A DNA stretch of 64,000 nucleotides from RGIG9115 sp045128915 (lineage in GTDB: Bacteria; Bacillota; Clostridia; UBA1381). Positions 41,654 to 51,493 of the stretch are shown here, in pieces (position 1 is the first letter of the stretch; each line of letters begins with the position of its first letter). The notes beneath the pieces were generated by a model. It searched no databases and was not told where the DNA came from. It saw only the letters and a program-made list of their open reading frames with translations. The stretch is from assembly GCA_045128915.1 (NCBI GenBank), contig JBGVIT010000013.1:31206-95205 (forward strand). The letters are read 5' to 3'. The translations under genes and the position numbers were made by a program.

Positions 41654-42685
41654 TTACCGCTGAACTCTGCCTGATCCATCCCCTTCAACAAGGCTTTCTA
41701 CGTCTGCTCTTGAAACAAGGTTGAAGTCACCGGGAATTGTGTGCTTGAGAGCTGATGCTGCAACACCAAATTCAAGTGCCTCTTTAAAGTTCTTTCCATC
41801 AAGGAAACCACAGATTGTTCCGCCTGCAAAGCTATCTCCGCCGCCAACACGGTCTACGATAGGAGAAATTCTATATTCTCTTGAGTGATAGAATTCTTTT
41901 GTATCTCGACAGTAGATACAAGCTGACCAACCGTTATCTGATGCAGAATGTGATACTCTAAGTGATGAAATTACATACTCGAAGTTAAACTTCTCAACCA
42001 TTTGCTCAAAAATACTCTTGTAACCTGCAAGTTCAAGCTCACCGCTTGTTACATCAGTATTGCCCGGCTTAAAGCCAAGTACCTTTTCTGCATCTTCTTC
42101 ATTTCCGATGCATACATCAACATATTGCATAAGGTTTGACATAACCTTTTGAGCTTTTTCACTTGACCAGAGCTTCTTTCTGAAGTTAAGGTCACAAGAT
42201 ACCTTTACGCCATGCTTTTTAGCAGCCTTAAGTGCTACTTCTGTAAGCTCTGCAGCCATATCTGAAATTGCAGGAGTAATTCCTGTAAAGTGGAACCAAT
42301 CACAACCTTCAAAGATTTTATCAAAATCAAAATCTGCAGCTACTGCTGTTGAAATTGAAGAATGTGCTCTGTCATATACAACATTTGATGCTCTCATTGC
42401 AGCACCTGTTTCAAGGAAGTATATGCCAAGTCTTTCTCCGCCTCTTGCTATATTCCCTGTTTGTACATTATGCTTTCTAAGTGCTGCTACTGCGCATTCA
42501 CCGATTGGGTTTTCAGGAACCTTTGTTACAAACTCTGCATCGTGTCCGTAGTTTGCAAGTGATACTGCCACATTTGCTTCTCCGCCACCGTAGCACACAT
42601 CAAACTCATCTGCCTGAATAAATTTTTCATTTCCGGGAGTAGAAAGTCTTAGCATTATTTCTCCCATTGTTACTATTTTAGCCAT
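41654..42685 (-). CDS. kdgK: 2-keto-3-deoxygluconate kinase (PfkB family)
   Basis: 343 residues. Phosphorylates KDG to KDPG. PfkB signatures: CYGGGEANVAVSLANYGHDA near the N terminus and the ATP/anion-hole motif VDRVGGGDSFAGGTICGF with the catalytic Asp. KDG kinase type is supported by the start ...TMGEIMLRLSTPGNEKFIQA and by the eda gene in the same operon, completing the uronate pathway from uxuA. Start overlaps the nitroreductase stop by 8 bases. Confidence 0.93.
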   Translation of the reverse strand: MAKIVTMGEIMLRLSTPGNEKFIQADEFDVCYGGGEANVAVSLANYGHDAEFVTKVPENPIGECAVAALRKHNVQTGNIARGGERLGIYFLETGAAMRASNVVYDRAHSSISTAVAADFDFDKIFEGCDWFHFTGITPAISDMAAELTEVALKAAKKHGVKVSCDLNFRKKLWSSEKAQKVMSNLMQYVDVCIGNEEDAEKVLGFKPGNTDVTSGELELAGYKSIFEQMVEKFNFEYVISSLRVSHSASDNGWSACIYCRDTKEFYHSREYRISPIVDRVGGGDSFAGGTICGFLDGKNFKEALEFGVAASALKHTIPGDFNLVSRADVESLVEGDGSGRVQR

Positions 42686-43268
42686 TGTAAATTTCTCCTT
42701 TGTCTATCAATATATTGTCCAATGTCCTTTTTGGCACAAGAAAATTACCAGACTCATCAAGAATATATTTAACACTATCATCAGAATCAAACTGTAGGTT
42801 GTTCTGTTTTGAAATTCCAAGTCCTATCAAATACATTAAATCATACTGCTCTTTGATTCCTAAAAGTCTCCTTATCGCATCTTTATCAATCGCTCCAAGA
42901 ATACAACTGCCAATTCCCATATCAGTTGCTGACATAATTATGGACATCATTGCAATTCCACAATCACACTCAGTAATGCCATTTGTTTTCTGAATATCAG
43001 TATCATTGAGCACCGCTATATAGGCAACAGGACTTTCTGAAAATTCAGGATTCCAATTTTGGATATAGCCTGCATATTTGATATGAGAAAATATTGCTTT
43101 TCTATCATCAAATGAATCTACAATTAAATATTTAATGGATTGCATATTGGCTGCACTTGGCGATACTCTTGCACAGTCAATCATTTCTATGATACATTCT
43201 TTTTTTATTGGGTCATCTGTAAAGCTTCTAACCGTACGTCTGGATTTTAAAACATTAATTATATCCAA
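42678..43268 (-). CDS. nitroreductase-family flavoprotein
   Basis: About 196 residues. FMN-binding nitroreductase fold: VLKSRRTVRSFTDDPI at the N terminus, ARVSPSAANMQSIKYLIVD, and MGIGSCILGAIDK. A TTG start at 43268 five to seven bases after AGAGGTG gives the family-typical M-D-x-x-x-x-x-x-S-RR beginning; an ATG at 43289 overlaps eda by 11 bases and has no clear ribosome site. It lies between eda and kdgK in a sugar-acid operon, an uncommon place. Its role there is unknown. Confidence 0.87.
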   Translation of the reverse strand: MDIINVLKSRRTVRSFTDDPIKKECIIEMIDCARVSPSAANMQSIKYLIVDSFDDRKAIFSHIKYAGYIQNWNPEFSESPVAYIAVLNDTDIQKTNGITECDCGIAMMSIIMSATDMGIGSCILGAIDKDAIRRLLGIKEQYDLMYLIGLGISKQNNLQFDSDDSVKYILDESGNFLVPKRTLDNILIDKGEIYNG

Positions 43269-43278
43269 GTTCACACCT

Positions 43279-43833
43279 CTATTGTGCATTATATTTTTCC
43301 AAAGCTTCTTTCACAAAGAAACTTCCGCCAATAGCTGCCACCTTGTCAAATGCCAAAAACTCATCAATATTGCTTCTGTCTACTCCTCCTGTAGGAATAA
43401 ACTTTATTTGAGGAAATGGCGCTGCAAGTGCTTTAAGAGCATTAAGTCCACCGTAAACATTTGCTGGAAAAAACTTTACTGTGGTAATTCCCAGTTCAAG
43501 TGCCTGTATGATTTCTGTAGGCGTAACGCATCCGGGATAATAAGGTGTTCCCTTCTCCTTACAAACATTTGCTACACCAATGGATAAACCAGGTGAAACA
43601 ATAAATTTTGCTCCAGCGTTTATTGCTTCATTACATTGTTCGCTGTTTATAACAGTTCCAGCACCTATATTCATTTCCGGATACTTTTCTGTTGCCAGCT
43701 TAATAGCTTCTGCAGCACATTCTGTACGAAATGTAATTTCAGCACAGTTAACGTCATTTGCTTTTAATGCAGGTAGAATTTTATCAACATCTTCAATTAC
43801 TTTTATTACTACTACGGGTATAAATTTATCCAT
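43279..43833 (-). CDS. eda: 2-keto-3-deoxy-6-phosphogluconate aldolase
   Basis: 184 residues, somewhat shorter than the usual 205-215 because the N-terminal helix is reduced. Splits KDPG into pyruvate and glyceraldehyde-3-phosphate. Catalytic Glu in NCAEITFRT, Schiff-base Lys120 in TTVKFFPAN, and phosphate loop FIPTGGVDRSN. Ribosome site AAGGAG nine bases before the ATG. Final enzyme of the hexuronate route encoded at 41654-52843. Confidence 0.94.
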   Translation of the reverse strand: MDKFIPVVVIKVIEDVDKILPALKANDVNCAEITFRTECAAEAIKLATEKYPEMNIGAGTVINSEQCNEAINAGAKFIVSPGLSIGVANVCKEKGTPYYPGCVTPTEIIQALELGITTVKFFPANVYGGLNALKALAAPFPQIKFIPTGGVDRSNIDEFLAFDKVAAIGGSFFVKEALEKYNAQ

Positions 43834-43883
43834 TCAATCACTCCTTATCTCAAATCTTATGTTTCAATAAAGTCCGCATCTTT

Positions 43884-43921
43884 AATTACGATCATAGAAA
43901 AAAGATTCTATGACCGTAATT
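43884..43921. terminator. hairpin between the esterase and eda genes
   Basis: AATTACGATCATAGAA (43884-43899) and TTCTATGACCGTAATT (43906-43921) pair in 15 of 16 positions. It lies 25 bases after the minus-strand esterase stop. A T-run is in the loop rather than after the stem, so it is a weak terminator candidate or an operator. Confidence 0.5.
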
Positions 43922-43945
43922 AAGAATTTTATTTATAGTTTTAAC

Positions 43946-44701
43946 TTATCTAAACATCCATTCCAACACATACCGTATGTATTCATCCCAAAATCCCCAA
44001 CTATGTATGCCGGATGATTCACGATATGTAAAGTCATAATCAAGATTTTCAAAATGTTCTTTTAGTTTGACATTTGAATCATATAAAAAATCTTCCGTTC
44101 CTACACCCATAAAAATTCTGGGCTTAAGTCGATTTAAGTTGGTTTTTTCAGCAAGGAAAAACAAATCTTCTTCATCAGGAATATTTAATTCTTCCCCAAA
44201 CACAGGCACAAGAGCATCATTAAACATACCATTTTTAATATTTGCAACCGACGATAAACCCGCCGCTGCACAAAACGTTTCTGGTTTTTTCAAAGCTGCC
44301 TTAAGTGCTCCATAACCACCCATAGAAAGACCTGCTATATAAGTGTCCTCTCTTTTATTTGAAACTTTAAGAAATTCACTTACTATCTGTGGAAGTTCCT
44401 CAGTTATATAAGAAAAATATTTTCCACCATACTTCATATCTGTATAAAAACTTCTTGCTCCACAGGGCATAACTATACAAACACCATAATCAGCAGCATA
44501 TCGTTCAATGGATGTTCTGCGAAGCCATATGCTGTGATCATCGCTTAAACCGTGCAACAAATACAAACATTTATAATTTTCATCTTTACTGTTTCCTTTA
44601 ATTCCAATTTCACCTTTCGTGGATTTTTGAGGAATAACGACATATGCTTCTGTTTGCATTCCTAACATCTGGCTAAAAAACTTTAATTCTATAAGTGCCA
44701 T
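43946..44701 (-). CDS. esterase family alpha/beta-hydrolase
   Basis: About 251 residues related to tributyrin esterases and the S-formylglutathione hydrolase/esterase-D group. Nucleophile elbow AGLSMGGYGALKAAL, oxyanion region LLHGLSDDHSIWLRRTSIE, acid Asp in GTEDFLYD and catalytic His in SGIHSWGFWDEYI. No signal peptide. ATG 44701 gives the usual MALIELKFFSQMLGM start; another ATG six bases upstream is possible. It probably removes acyl groups from imported hemicellulose oligosaccharides. Confidence 0.9.
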   Translation of the reverse strand: MALIELKFFSQMLGMQTEAYVVIPQKSTKGEIGIKGNSKDENYKCLYLLHGLSDDHSIWLRRTSIERYAADYGVCIVMPCGARSFYTDMKYGGKYFSYITEELPQIVSEFLKVSNKREDTYIAGLSMGGYGALKAALKKPETFCAAAGLSSVANIKNGMFNDALVPVFGEELNIPDEEDLFFLAEKTNLNRLKPRIFMGVGTEDFLYDSNVKLKEHFENLDYDFTYRESSGIHSWGFWDEYIRYVLEWMFR

Positions 44702-44823
44702 AACCATTTATCTCCTTATAATTTTGATAAATTTTAAAAGCTTTATTTCCAACAATTATAGGTCGTGTCAAGTCAAGTCATAAAAATCATTTATAATTAT
44801 TAAAACTAACTTTTTGTGCCTGT

Positions 44824-47130
44824 TTATAACTTCATTTTTATACTTTGCAGACCGTCGGATGTGAATTCGACTTCACCATCACCCTCAAAAATAAACTGTG
44901 CAAGTCCTGAGAATAAAGCTCTTTCGTTGATACAAGCTTTGTTGTGGTTGATTGGGTCGCCATTACCGCAACCTATAACCTCGGCATCAGATGAGGCAAC
45001 AATCAAATTGTCTGAATCAGGGACATAATTGCCGTCTATGTCTTCAGTGTATACTTTAACAATAGAAAACTTTCTCCCGTTTTCATCGTATTGAGCCTCA
45101 ATTTGTGCTTTAATTGCGTAGGCTTCTTTTGATGTTACAACTGAATCCTCGCAAACAATCTGACCATTTCGGTAGCCTATTGCTTTTAACTCACCAGGTT
45201 CATATGTACATGTAAATTCTGTGTGTCTATACTTTTCAGTTTGTTTTTTGTCAATTATCTTTCCATTAAGTATGAGTTCAATTTCATCGCAGTTTGAATA
45301 ACACCACACTTGTCTTTCTTCGTTCATTCCATCAATTTTATTCCAATGTGGAAGTATGTGTATTGATGGTGTGCTATCCCACATTGCCTTGTAATAATAA
45401 AAACCATCTTTTTCAAAACCACATAAATCCAACACACCAAATTGGCTTGCAACTGCAGGCCATTTGTACGGTGATGGCTCTCCGTGATAGTCAAAGCCTG
45501 TCCATATAAACAAACCGCTTACATAATCACGAGTATCAACAAATTCCCAGACTTCTTCACCTTCGCCAAATAAGAAACCATTATCTTTGTCCATAACACC
45601 TACACGACAGTTTTCGTGGTCAGTAATGTAGTATCCCCTAGTCTGCGGAATGGAGCGTTGTTCTGTGGAAATAAATGGTTTATTTTTGTATTCTTCTTTG
45701 AACTCGTCCCAAACTGCATGGTTGTAGTTTTGTCCGGTTACATCAACATACTTATTTATCTTTGATGGAAGTGTCATATCTGTTATAAGACATTTATTCT
45801 TAATATCCCAGAAAAGAAGTGCTTCTGTAATGTCAATATTCCAAAGGCTCTTTGTATAGTTGTATAATGTTTTGGCATTCTTTGCACCGGTATACGAGAA
45901 TTGCGTTTTTGATTCTTCGTTTGCAATTGATAGCATAAATACACAGGGATGATTTCTGTCACGTAAGATAAGTCGTCTGAGTTGTGACATATTATCTTCA
46001 CCGCTAGATAGAAGTCTGTTTTCACTCATAACAAGAACACCATTTCTGTCGCAGGCATTCAAAAATTCTTCCGAGCAAGGGTTGTGCGACATTCGTATTG
46101 CATTTGTTCCCATGCTTTTTAATTTTTTCACCTTGTAGTCATACAATCCGTCGAATATTGCAACACCTACACCTGCATGGTCCTGATGTTCACAGACACC
46201 TTTAATCTTTATTGGCTTGCCATTAAGAAAACATCCTTTTTCGTTATCAAATTTAATGTCCCTGATGCCTGTAGTTAACTCGTATATATCGCCATTAGAT
46301 AATGTCAGTTTGACGTTGTATAAGTCAGGGGTTTCACAACTCCACAGGTATGGATTATTTATCATTATCTCGATTTCAGCTTTGCCGTATTTGAATGATT
46401 TTGCTGATATTTCGGTTGATGCATTGAAGGTGTTGTTTGCTTTGTCTGTAATAGTGGCACTGACATTGCCGAAAAATTCCAAAGCGGATTTGTTCATAAT
46501 TTCGGCCTGAATGTAAAAAGCAGCACTATCACCAAGAACTTTGGACTTCGCATACACATCACTTATATAAACATCTTTGCGTCTGTCTATCCATACGTGT
46601 CTGTAGATGCCACCGCCCTGATACCACCAACCCTCGGATTCGGATGCATCACATTTTATTGCAATTAGATTTTCGCCCTCGTTTATGAAGTCAGTAATAT
46701 CTGCCTCAAAACCAATGTAGCCACTCATATTTGATGCTACAAAATATTCGTTTACATATAGTTTGCAATCTCTGTATATTCCATCAAATTTGATGAATAT
46801 GCGCTCATCATCTCTTAGCGAATTAAAGGTTATTTTTTTTCTGTACCATGCTATGCCCCCTGAAAGACTGCCTATGCTTGTACGCAAACTATCTATTGAA
46901 CCCATTTCAGGAATCTCGCTGCCTTCACCCCACGATTGTGCAACGAAGGTTGGTTCGTGCTTGATAACAAAGTCGTGAGGAAGGTCAACCTTCGTCCAAT
47001 TACTGTCATCAAAATTTATTGCTGAAAAGCCAAAGTCCCAGTTGCCTGCCTTTGTATATCCACGTTGCATACTTTCAAATTTACAATCACCTTCGTAAAA
47101 GCACCAACTGTTATCGATTGAATATTTCAT
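44824..47130 (-). CDS. glycoside hydrolase family 2 (beta-galactosidase/beta-glucuronidase-like)
   Basis: About 768 residues, cytoplasmic. Sugar-binding domain (1-180), immunoglobulin-like domain, then the barrel with GVCEHQDHAGVG, the acid/base Glu405 in SIANEESK and nucleophile Glu490 in PFISTEQRS, followed by FIWTGFDYHGEPSPY and a C-terminal beta domain. Start ATG 47130 is preceded by GAG at nine bases; a 42-codon longer frame runs into uxuA. Last gene of the uxaC operon, so beta-glucuronidase activity is possible, but the sequence around FDYHGEP also fits beta-galactosidases. Confidence 0.92.
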   Translation of the reverse strand: MKYSIDNSWCFYEGDCKFESMQRGYTKAGNWDFGFSAINFDDSNWTKVDLPHDFVIKHEPTFVAQSWGEGSEIPEMGSIDSLRTSIGSLSGGIAWYRKKITFNSLRDDERIFIKFDGIYRDCKLYVNEYFVASNMSGYIGFEADITDFINEGENLIAIKCDASESEGWWYQGGGIYRHVWIDRRKDVYISDVYAKSKVLGDSAAFYIQAEIMNKSALEFFGNVSATITDKANNTFNASTEISAKSFKYGKAEIEIMINNPYLWSCETPDLYNVKLTLSNGDIYELTTGIRDIKFDNEKGCFLNGKPIKIKGVCEHQDHAGVGVAIFDGLYDYKVKKLKSMGTNAIRMSHNPCSEEFLNACDRNGVLVMSENRLLSSGEDNMSQLRRLILRDRNHPCVFMLSIANEESKTQFSYTGAKNAKTLYNYTKSLWNIDITEALLFWDIKNKCLITDMTLPSKINKYVDVTGQNYNHAVWDEFKEEYKNKPFISTEQRSIPQTRGYYITDHENCRVGVMDKDNGFLFGEGEEVWEFVDTRDYVSGLFIWTGFDYHGEPSPYKWPAVASQFGVLDLCGFEKDGFYYYKAMWDSTPSIHILPHWNKIDGMNEERQVWCYSNCDEIELILNGKIIDKKQTEKYRHTEFTCTYEPGELKAIGYRNGQIVCEDSVVTSKEAYAIKAQIEAQYDENGRKFSIVKVYTEDIDGNYVPDSDNLIVASSDAEVIGCGNGDPINHNKACINERALFSGLAQFIFEGDGEVEFTSDGLQSIKMKL

Positions 47131-47174
47131 AATATTTATCTCGCTTTCCTGTATTGTAAGTGTGTAATTATATT

Positions 47175-48113
47175 TTACATCGACTCCAGAATTCCTTTTA
47201 AATATCCTATCGCAAAAAGTCGTCCAAGCGTTGCATATCCGGCAACATCGGTACACTCGCCTTTCAATGTTGGTACATGATCAACCCTGACCGGAACATC
47301 AATCCCGCACTTTTTATACAGCTTCATAATTTCCGCCATCGGAATATCGCCGTTATCATGAAAAGTTTCACGAAAGTTTTCTTTTGTTCCAGTTGCATTT
47401 CTGAAATGCACAAACATTATTTTATCAGCAAATCTCGGAATAACCTCATACAGATCCTCACCCATCATTTTATATGTCGCCTGACACATTGTAATGCCAA
47501 GTTTTTCTGATTTTCTGAGGTTAATCGCTTTTGCAATATTATCTGCACTTATCATTATTCTTTCAACTCCGCCCAATCGTTCAAGTGGCGGATCGTCCGG
47601 ATGAAGTGCAAGATTTATATTATATTTTTCTGCATAAGGAATAACAGCGTCTATAAAATACTTATAATTATCCCAAAGCTCTTGTTGTGAGATTTTTTTA
47701 TCTGTTGGTACGAAATCATTTAAGTTAAAACCTGTAACCAACGCATCGCCTCGCTCTTGTATATCGCTTGAAGTCCTGAGCCATCCGATATGCGCCATCC
47801 AGTTAAAACATATAGTACGAATATCCAGTTTATCCATAAACGAAAGCATTTTTATGACTTTGTCAATACATTCATCACGTTTTTCGTCACCCACTTTAAT
47901 ATGGTCATGGAGTTCATTCGGCATAGGTTCAATTATAACAGGAGTTATACCAAAATCTGTAAATCGTTTATATACATCTTTCCAATGAGAAAAATCGCAA
48001 ATATCAAAGTCTGCTGTTTCCGGTAAGCGTATCACTCCGTGATTCACTCCGCATTGTTTTGCAAAATCCCACGTTGAATCTCTTTCACTTCTAAAATAAT
48101 CAGTTAATAACAT
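47175..48113 (-). CDS. uxuA: mannonate dehydratase
   Basis: About 312 residues; the family is usually 350-400, so the form is short. Dehydrates D-mannonate to 2-keto-3-deoxygluconate. Motifs: GVIRLPE, NLALHPDDPPLERLGG, MCQATYKMMGEDL, FVHFRNATG, FHDNGDIPM and VRVDHVPT, the metal- and substrate-binding positions of UxuA. Start ATG 48113 with GGGG seven bases upstream; a TTG 21 bases earlier overlaps the GH39 gene. Works between the SDR at 49623 and kdgK. Confidence 0.92.
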   Translation of the reverse strand: MLLTDYFRSERDSTWDFAKQCGVNHGVIRLPETADFDICDFSHWKDVYKRFTDFGITPVIIEPMPNELHDHIKVGDEKRDECIDKVIKMLSFMDKLDIRTICFNWMAHIGWLRTSSDIQERGDALVTGFNLNDFVPTDKKISQQELWDNYKYFIDAVIPYAEKYNINLALHPDDPPLERLGGVERIMISADNIAKAINLRKSEKLGITMCQATYKMMGEDLYEVIPRFADKIMFVHFRNATGTKENFRETFHDNGDIPMAEIMKLYKKCGIDVPVRVDHVPTLKGECTDVAGYATLGRLFAIGYLKGILESM

Positions 48114-48126
48114 ATTTATACCCCAA

Positions 48127-49605
48127 TCATTCAATAGTTATCAAAAAGACTGAATTTGCCATCAATTTCAGTGCAATTTTATCAGATACAGTATATTCAG
48201 ATACCGGCTTTATTTGACCCTCCTCACGAAGCTCTTTTATATCCGCGTCCGACAATTCTGTTATACCTTTTTTCTGATACAATCTATATGGATTTGTTGT
48301 ATTTTTATCTATACAGTAAACCGTTGCCTTTTTGCCGGTCAAGTCTGTATCAAAAGTGATTTCCTCAACAATCTCCGGCAAGTCCTCCTCAAAATTCTCC
48401 GAACTGTAGCTAAGCAATACAGCATATTCATCTTTATCATTTTTTGTTGGTATTATATAAACATTCTCGTTATCAGACTTTACCTCCATCAAATTCTCAT
48501 GTAATTTTGAAGCCAAAATATATGCATTATATATAGGCTTTGCAAAGAAATTCAATGTAAAGAAATTTCTAAATCCCGAAAAATCTGTTACCATTTCGTG
48601 TTGTCCGGAAAGACATATGATGAGTTTTGAAATCTTCCAACCCTTTCTTAATAGCTGACAAATTAATTTTACATAATATGAAGACATTACCTCTGTTTCC
48701 CTTGCAATGAAAGGCGGACATTCTTCTACATTATAAAACCCTGCAGCAGCCATACCCCACTCATCAATAATCAGTTCAGTATCAGAAAAGCCTTGTTCAG
48801 CAATAATATCAATATACTTCTGTAGCTTCTCCAACCATTGACTAACTGAAAATTTCTGGTTTTTTATGTGCATTTCATCACCTAAGCCGGCGTAGTTATG
48901 TAACGATATAAAATCAAGTCTGATACTGTTATTTTTTGTATAATCCAAAAAACCTCTTAAGAATTCACCCCTATAAGCCAGAGCAGGTCCTCCAAAGTGT
49001 AGTTTTTCAGAAACACGCAGAATTCCTCTTGCAAATGACGTATACAATTTGCAGTATTCCGTCAACCTCGTTTCCATATCTTCTTCCGGAATATTAGACA
49101 TGAAAAATCCAGAATAATCTGGCTCATTAAGACATTGAATATACCATTTTGAAACAACGTCAATGCCATATCTGTCTACAATATGTTTAGTATATTCATA
49201 GCAGATTTCTTCCCAGAGCTTATAATCTGTTGGAATTGATGTATTAATAAGTTTTCCCTTATATCTTGTTTTATTTTTACTTACGCATGATTTTGCATTT
49301 TTGTATACAGCAATACACTCGGGCATCATTCCATATGCCAAAAGAATGCTATAACCTTTTTCAACAAGATAATCCAATCTTACATCATTAATTCTAAAAT
49401 CATATGTTAGCTTGCCGTTTTCGTCCATAAGAACAATATCCTCAAACATTGAATAAATTCTTACTGTTTGTATCGACTTATCATCCGCCATACGGTCAAG
49501 AATTCTTTTGCCCCAAGAATCTTCAACTGCATCTGTAGGATGGAACAGACAGTTATTCCAAAAGTTATTTTGTTGCTTTTTTATTTGGTTTTTTACTGTA
49601 ATCAT
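48127..49605 (-). CDS. GH39-like glycoside hydrolase
   Basis: 492 residues without signal peptide. (beta/alpha)8 barrel with acid/base Glu161 in QCLNEPDYSGFF and nucleophile Glu282 in LIIDEWGMAA, and the SLHNYAGL segment before it, plus a C-terminal beta-sandwich (about 380-490). GH39 members cleave beta-xylosides or alpha-iduronides; in an operon for uronic acids either is possible. It lies between the SDR and uxuA genes, 17 bases after the former. A fossil of a related gene is at 2007-2243. Confidence 0.85.
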   Translation of the reverse strand: MITVKNQIKKQQNNFWNNCLFHPTDAVEDSWGKRILDRMADDKSIQTVRIYSMFEDIVLMDENGKLTYDFRINDVRLDYLVEKGYSILLAYGMMPECIAVYKNAKSCVSKNKTRYKGKLINTSIPTDYKLWEEICYEYTKHIVDRYGIDVVSKWYIQCLNEPDYSGFFMSNIPEEDMETRLTEYCKLYTSFARGILRVSEKLHFGGPALAYRGEFLRGFLDYTKNNSIRLDFISLHNYAGLGDEMHIKNQKFSVSQWLEKLQKYIDIIAEQGFSDTELIIDEWGMAAAGFYNVEECPPFIARETEVMSSYYVKLICQLLRKGWKISKLIICLSGQHEMVTDFSGFRNFFTLNFFAKPIYNAYILASKLHENLMEVKSDNENVYIIPTKNDKDEYAVLLSYSSENFEEDLPEIVEEITFDTDLTGKKATVYCIDKNTTNPYRLYQKKGITELSDADIKELREEGQIKPVSEYTVSDKIALKLMANSVFLITIE

Positions 49606-49622
49606 TTTATTATCTCTCCTTA

Positions 49623-50465
49623 TTACACCCCGCTAAGTGTTAAAAATCCGCCATCAACCGGTACTGTGATTCCTGTTACAAATCCCGAAGCATTTTCATC
49701 TAACAGCCATTTCACACATCCAATCAAATCAGAAGCTTCGCCAAACCTTCCCATAGGTGTATGATCAATTACCGCTTCGCCTCTCTTTGTTAAACCTTCT
49801 TCTACTGTACCAAGATAATTTTTGCTTCTCTCATTTACCATAAACCCGGGTGCGATCGCATTGATTCGAATATTCGCCGGCGCATAATAAGCTGCAAAAG
49901 ACTGAGTCAAATTTGACACTGCGGCTTTACTCATAGCATAAGCAAAGCAACGTGTCAAAGGACAGTATGTATTCATTGAGGCAAAATTAATAATACTTCC
50001 TCCACCTTTTTTTACCATATGTTTTGAGAACTCCAGTATAGGAAATACTGTACCCATTGTATTAAGATGCAACACACCTTCAAAAGCGTCCAAATCAATG
50101 TTATAAAGACCCTTTTCGCCTTCAGGCAGTTCATTTGTCAATTCTCTTTCATCAAACTTAGTAATTGTGGGCATAGCTTTTATATTATTTCCACCTGCAC
50201 CGTTTACAAGGTAATCGCATAATCCAATTTTAGTTTCAATCTCTTTTGCAAGTTTTGAAACTTCTTCCTTATTTGTTATATCACAGCCATATATATATGC
50301 TGTGCCGTTATTTGCAAATATCTGGTTATATACTTTCTCAAGATTTTCCGTATTTCTGTCCACAAGAACAACCTTTGCTCCTTCATTCGCAAGCTGTATC
50401 GCTATTTCTGAAGAAAGTGTACCGGCTGCACCTGTTACTACTGCTACTTTTTCTTTAAACATCAT
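49623..50465 (-). CDS. SDR oxidoreductase, probable D-mannonate/fructuronate oxidoreductase
   Basis: 280 residues. Short-chain dehydrogenase: VVTGAAGTLSSEIA at residues 9-22 (TGxxxGxG with Ser instead of the last Gly), NGAGGNN, catalytic Tyr-x-x-x-Lys in FAYAMSKAAVSN and PVDGGFLTLSG at the end. Such SDRs replace classical UxuB in many Firmicutes and reduce fructuronate to mannonate. No other candidate for that step is in the operon, and uxaC and uxuA flank it, so the assignment is by family and context. Ribosome site AGGAGG. Confidence 0.87.
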   Translation of the reverse strand: MMFKEKVAVVTGAAGTLSSEIAIQLANEGAKVVLVDRNTENLEKVYNQIFANNGTAYIYGCDITNKEEVSKLAKEIETKIGLCDYLVNGAGGNNIKAMPTITKFDERELTNELPEGEKGLYNIDLDAFEGVLHLNTMGTVFPILEFSKHMVKKGGGSIINFASMNTYCPLTRCFAYAMSKAAVSNLTQSFAAYYAPANIRINAIAPGFMVNERSKNYLGTVEEGLTKRGEAVIDHTPMGRFGEASDLIGCVKWLLDENASGFVTGITVPVDGGFLTLSGV

Positions 50466-50485
50466 TATTTCCTCCTAAATTTTAA

Positions 50486-51394
50486 TTATAGTGCTGACTG
50501 TGTATCGTTAGGATCACCATTTCTTGCCAAATAGTATTCCTCTGTCCAGTCAAGTCCTCTATACTCTGCTGCTCTGTCATCTTTTTCTATAAAGTCCATG
50601 AGCAAATCAAGCATTTCTTCTGTCCATGTGTTTTTATCTATCTGTGCTGTTGTAAATTTGTTAAGACTAATCATTTCAAAGCCAAATAAATCTTTAACCT
50701 GTGTTTTTGCAGCTCCTCCAACCACTTCTTCCACAAGATGGCTCGGTATAAATAAAACACCACCTCCTGCACCGAAAACAACGTCACCCGGCAGGCAGAT
50801 TGCATTACCTATTCTTGTTGCTGTATTATATCCCGTCATAATGAAGTCACGAATAGGTGTGGGATCAATTCCCCTATAATAAACTTGTGTATTTTCAACC
50901 TTTTTCATTTGCTCGGTATCTCTTATACCGCCCCAGATTACTGCACCGCCGTTTTCGTTCTTTGTTTTATTTTTCAATGCTGTTGTAAGATTTCCGCCAA
51001 GATATGTACCCTTATAAATTTTATCATACATATCAATTACAGGAACGTCATATTCCATAAGATTGTCTATCACCCATTGATTGTATGTACCTGTTCTGCC
51101 CTCGAGTCGTCCTATATCCTTTGTTACCTCATCAAGGTCTGGTCTGTACGGACAGTATGTAGCAGTAACAGCTCGTCCTATAAGCTTTCTACCATCATCA
51201 TGAAGTGTTTGTAATCTACCCTCAAACTGACTTTCATAACCTTTTACAAAAATAGGTTTCCATACCTCTTCTAATGTAAGTGTTTTTAAAGCCTTTAAGT
51301 ATTTTTCATCCACCTTCGGTCTTCCGTCCGGCAATCTTTCGCCCTTCCATTGCGGTGTTAACGCGATGATTTCTTCTTTTACATTAAAATTCAT
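50486..51394 (-). CDS. RraA/HMG-aldolase-like family protein
   Basis: 302 residues, longer than RNase E inhibitor RraA (about 160). The RraA-like core is GRAVTATYCPY, VIDMYDKIYKGTYLGGNL and AVIWGGIRDTEQM, where Gly-Gly-x-Arg-Asp is the family signature. Members act as 4-hydroxy-4-methyl-2-oxoglutarate aldolase/oxaloacetate decarboxylase. In the uronate operon it may split or decarboxylate a keto-acid; the exact job is unknown. Confidence 0.87.
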   Translation of the reverse strand: MNFNVKEEIIALTPQWKGERLPDGRPKVDEKYLKALKTLTLEEVWKPIFVKGYESQFEGRLQTLHDDGRKLIGRAVTATYCPYRPDLDEVTKDIGRLEGRTGTYNQWVIDNLMEYDVPVIDMYDKIYKGTYLGGNLTTALKNKTKNENGGAVIWGGIRDTEQMKKVENTQVYYRGIDPTPIRDFIMTGYNTATRIGNAICLPGDVVFGAGGGVLFIPSHLVEEVVGGAAKTQVKDLFGFEMISLNKFTTAQIDKNTWTEEMLDLLMDFIEKDDRAAEYRGLDWTEEYYLARNGDPNDTQSAL

Positions 51395-51493
51395 TTTTTT
51401 GCCTCCTTATTATTTTTTTCTAAATCTGTTTCCTTTATATTTTTGTTTTTATATAACAATTTAGATTTTTCAAAATATTTCTCATCCATAACT

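Noticed and set aside
44740..44800. Promoter of the esterase gene from TTGACT/TTGACA next to TATAAT
   Set aside because: The -35-like boxes are only 4-10 bases from the TATAAT, too close for sigma-A; the 18-bp alternative TTTATG is too weak to call.
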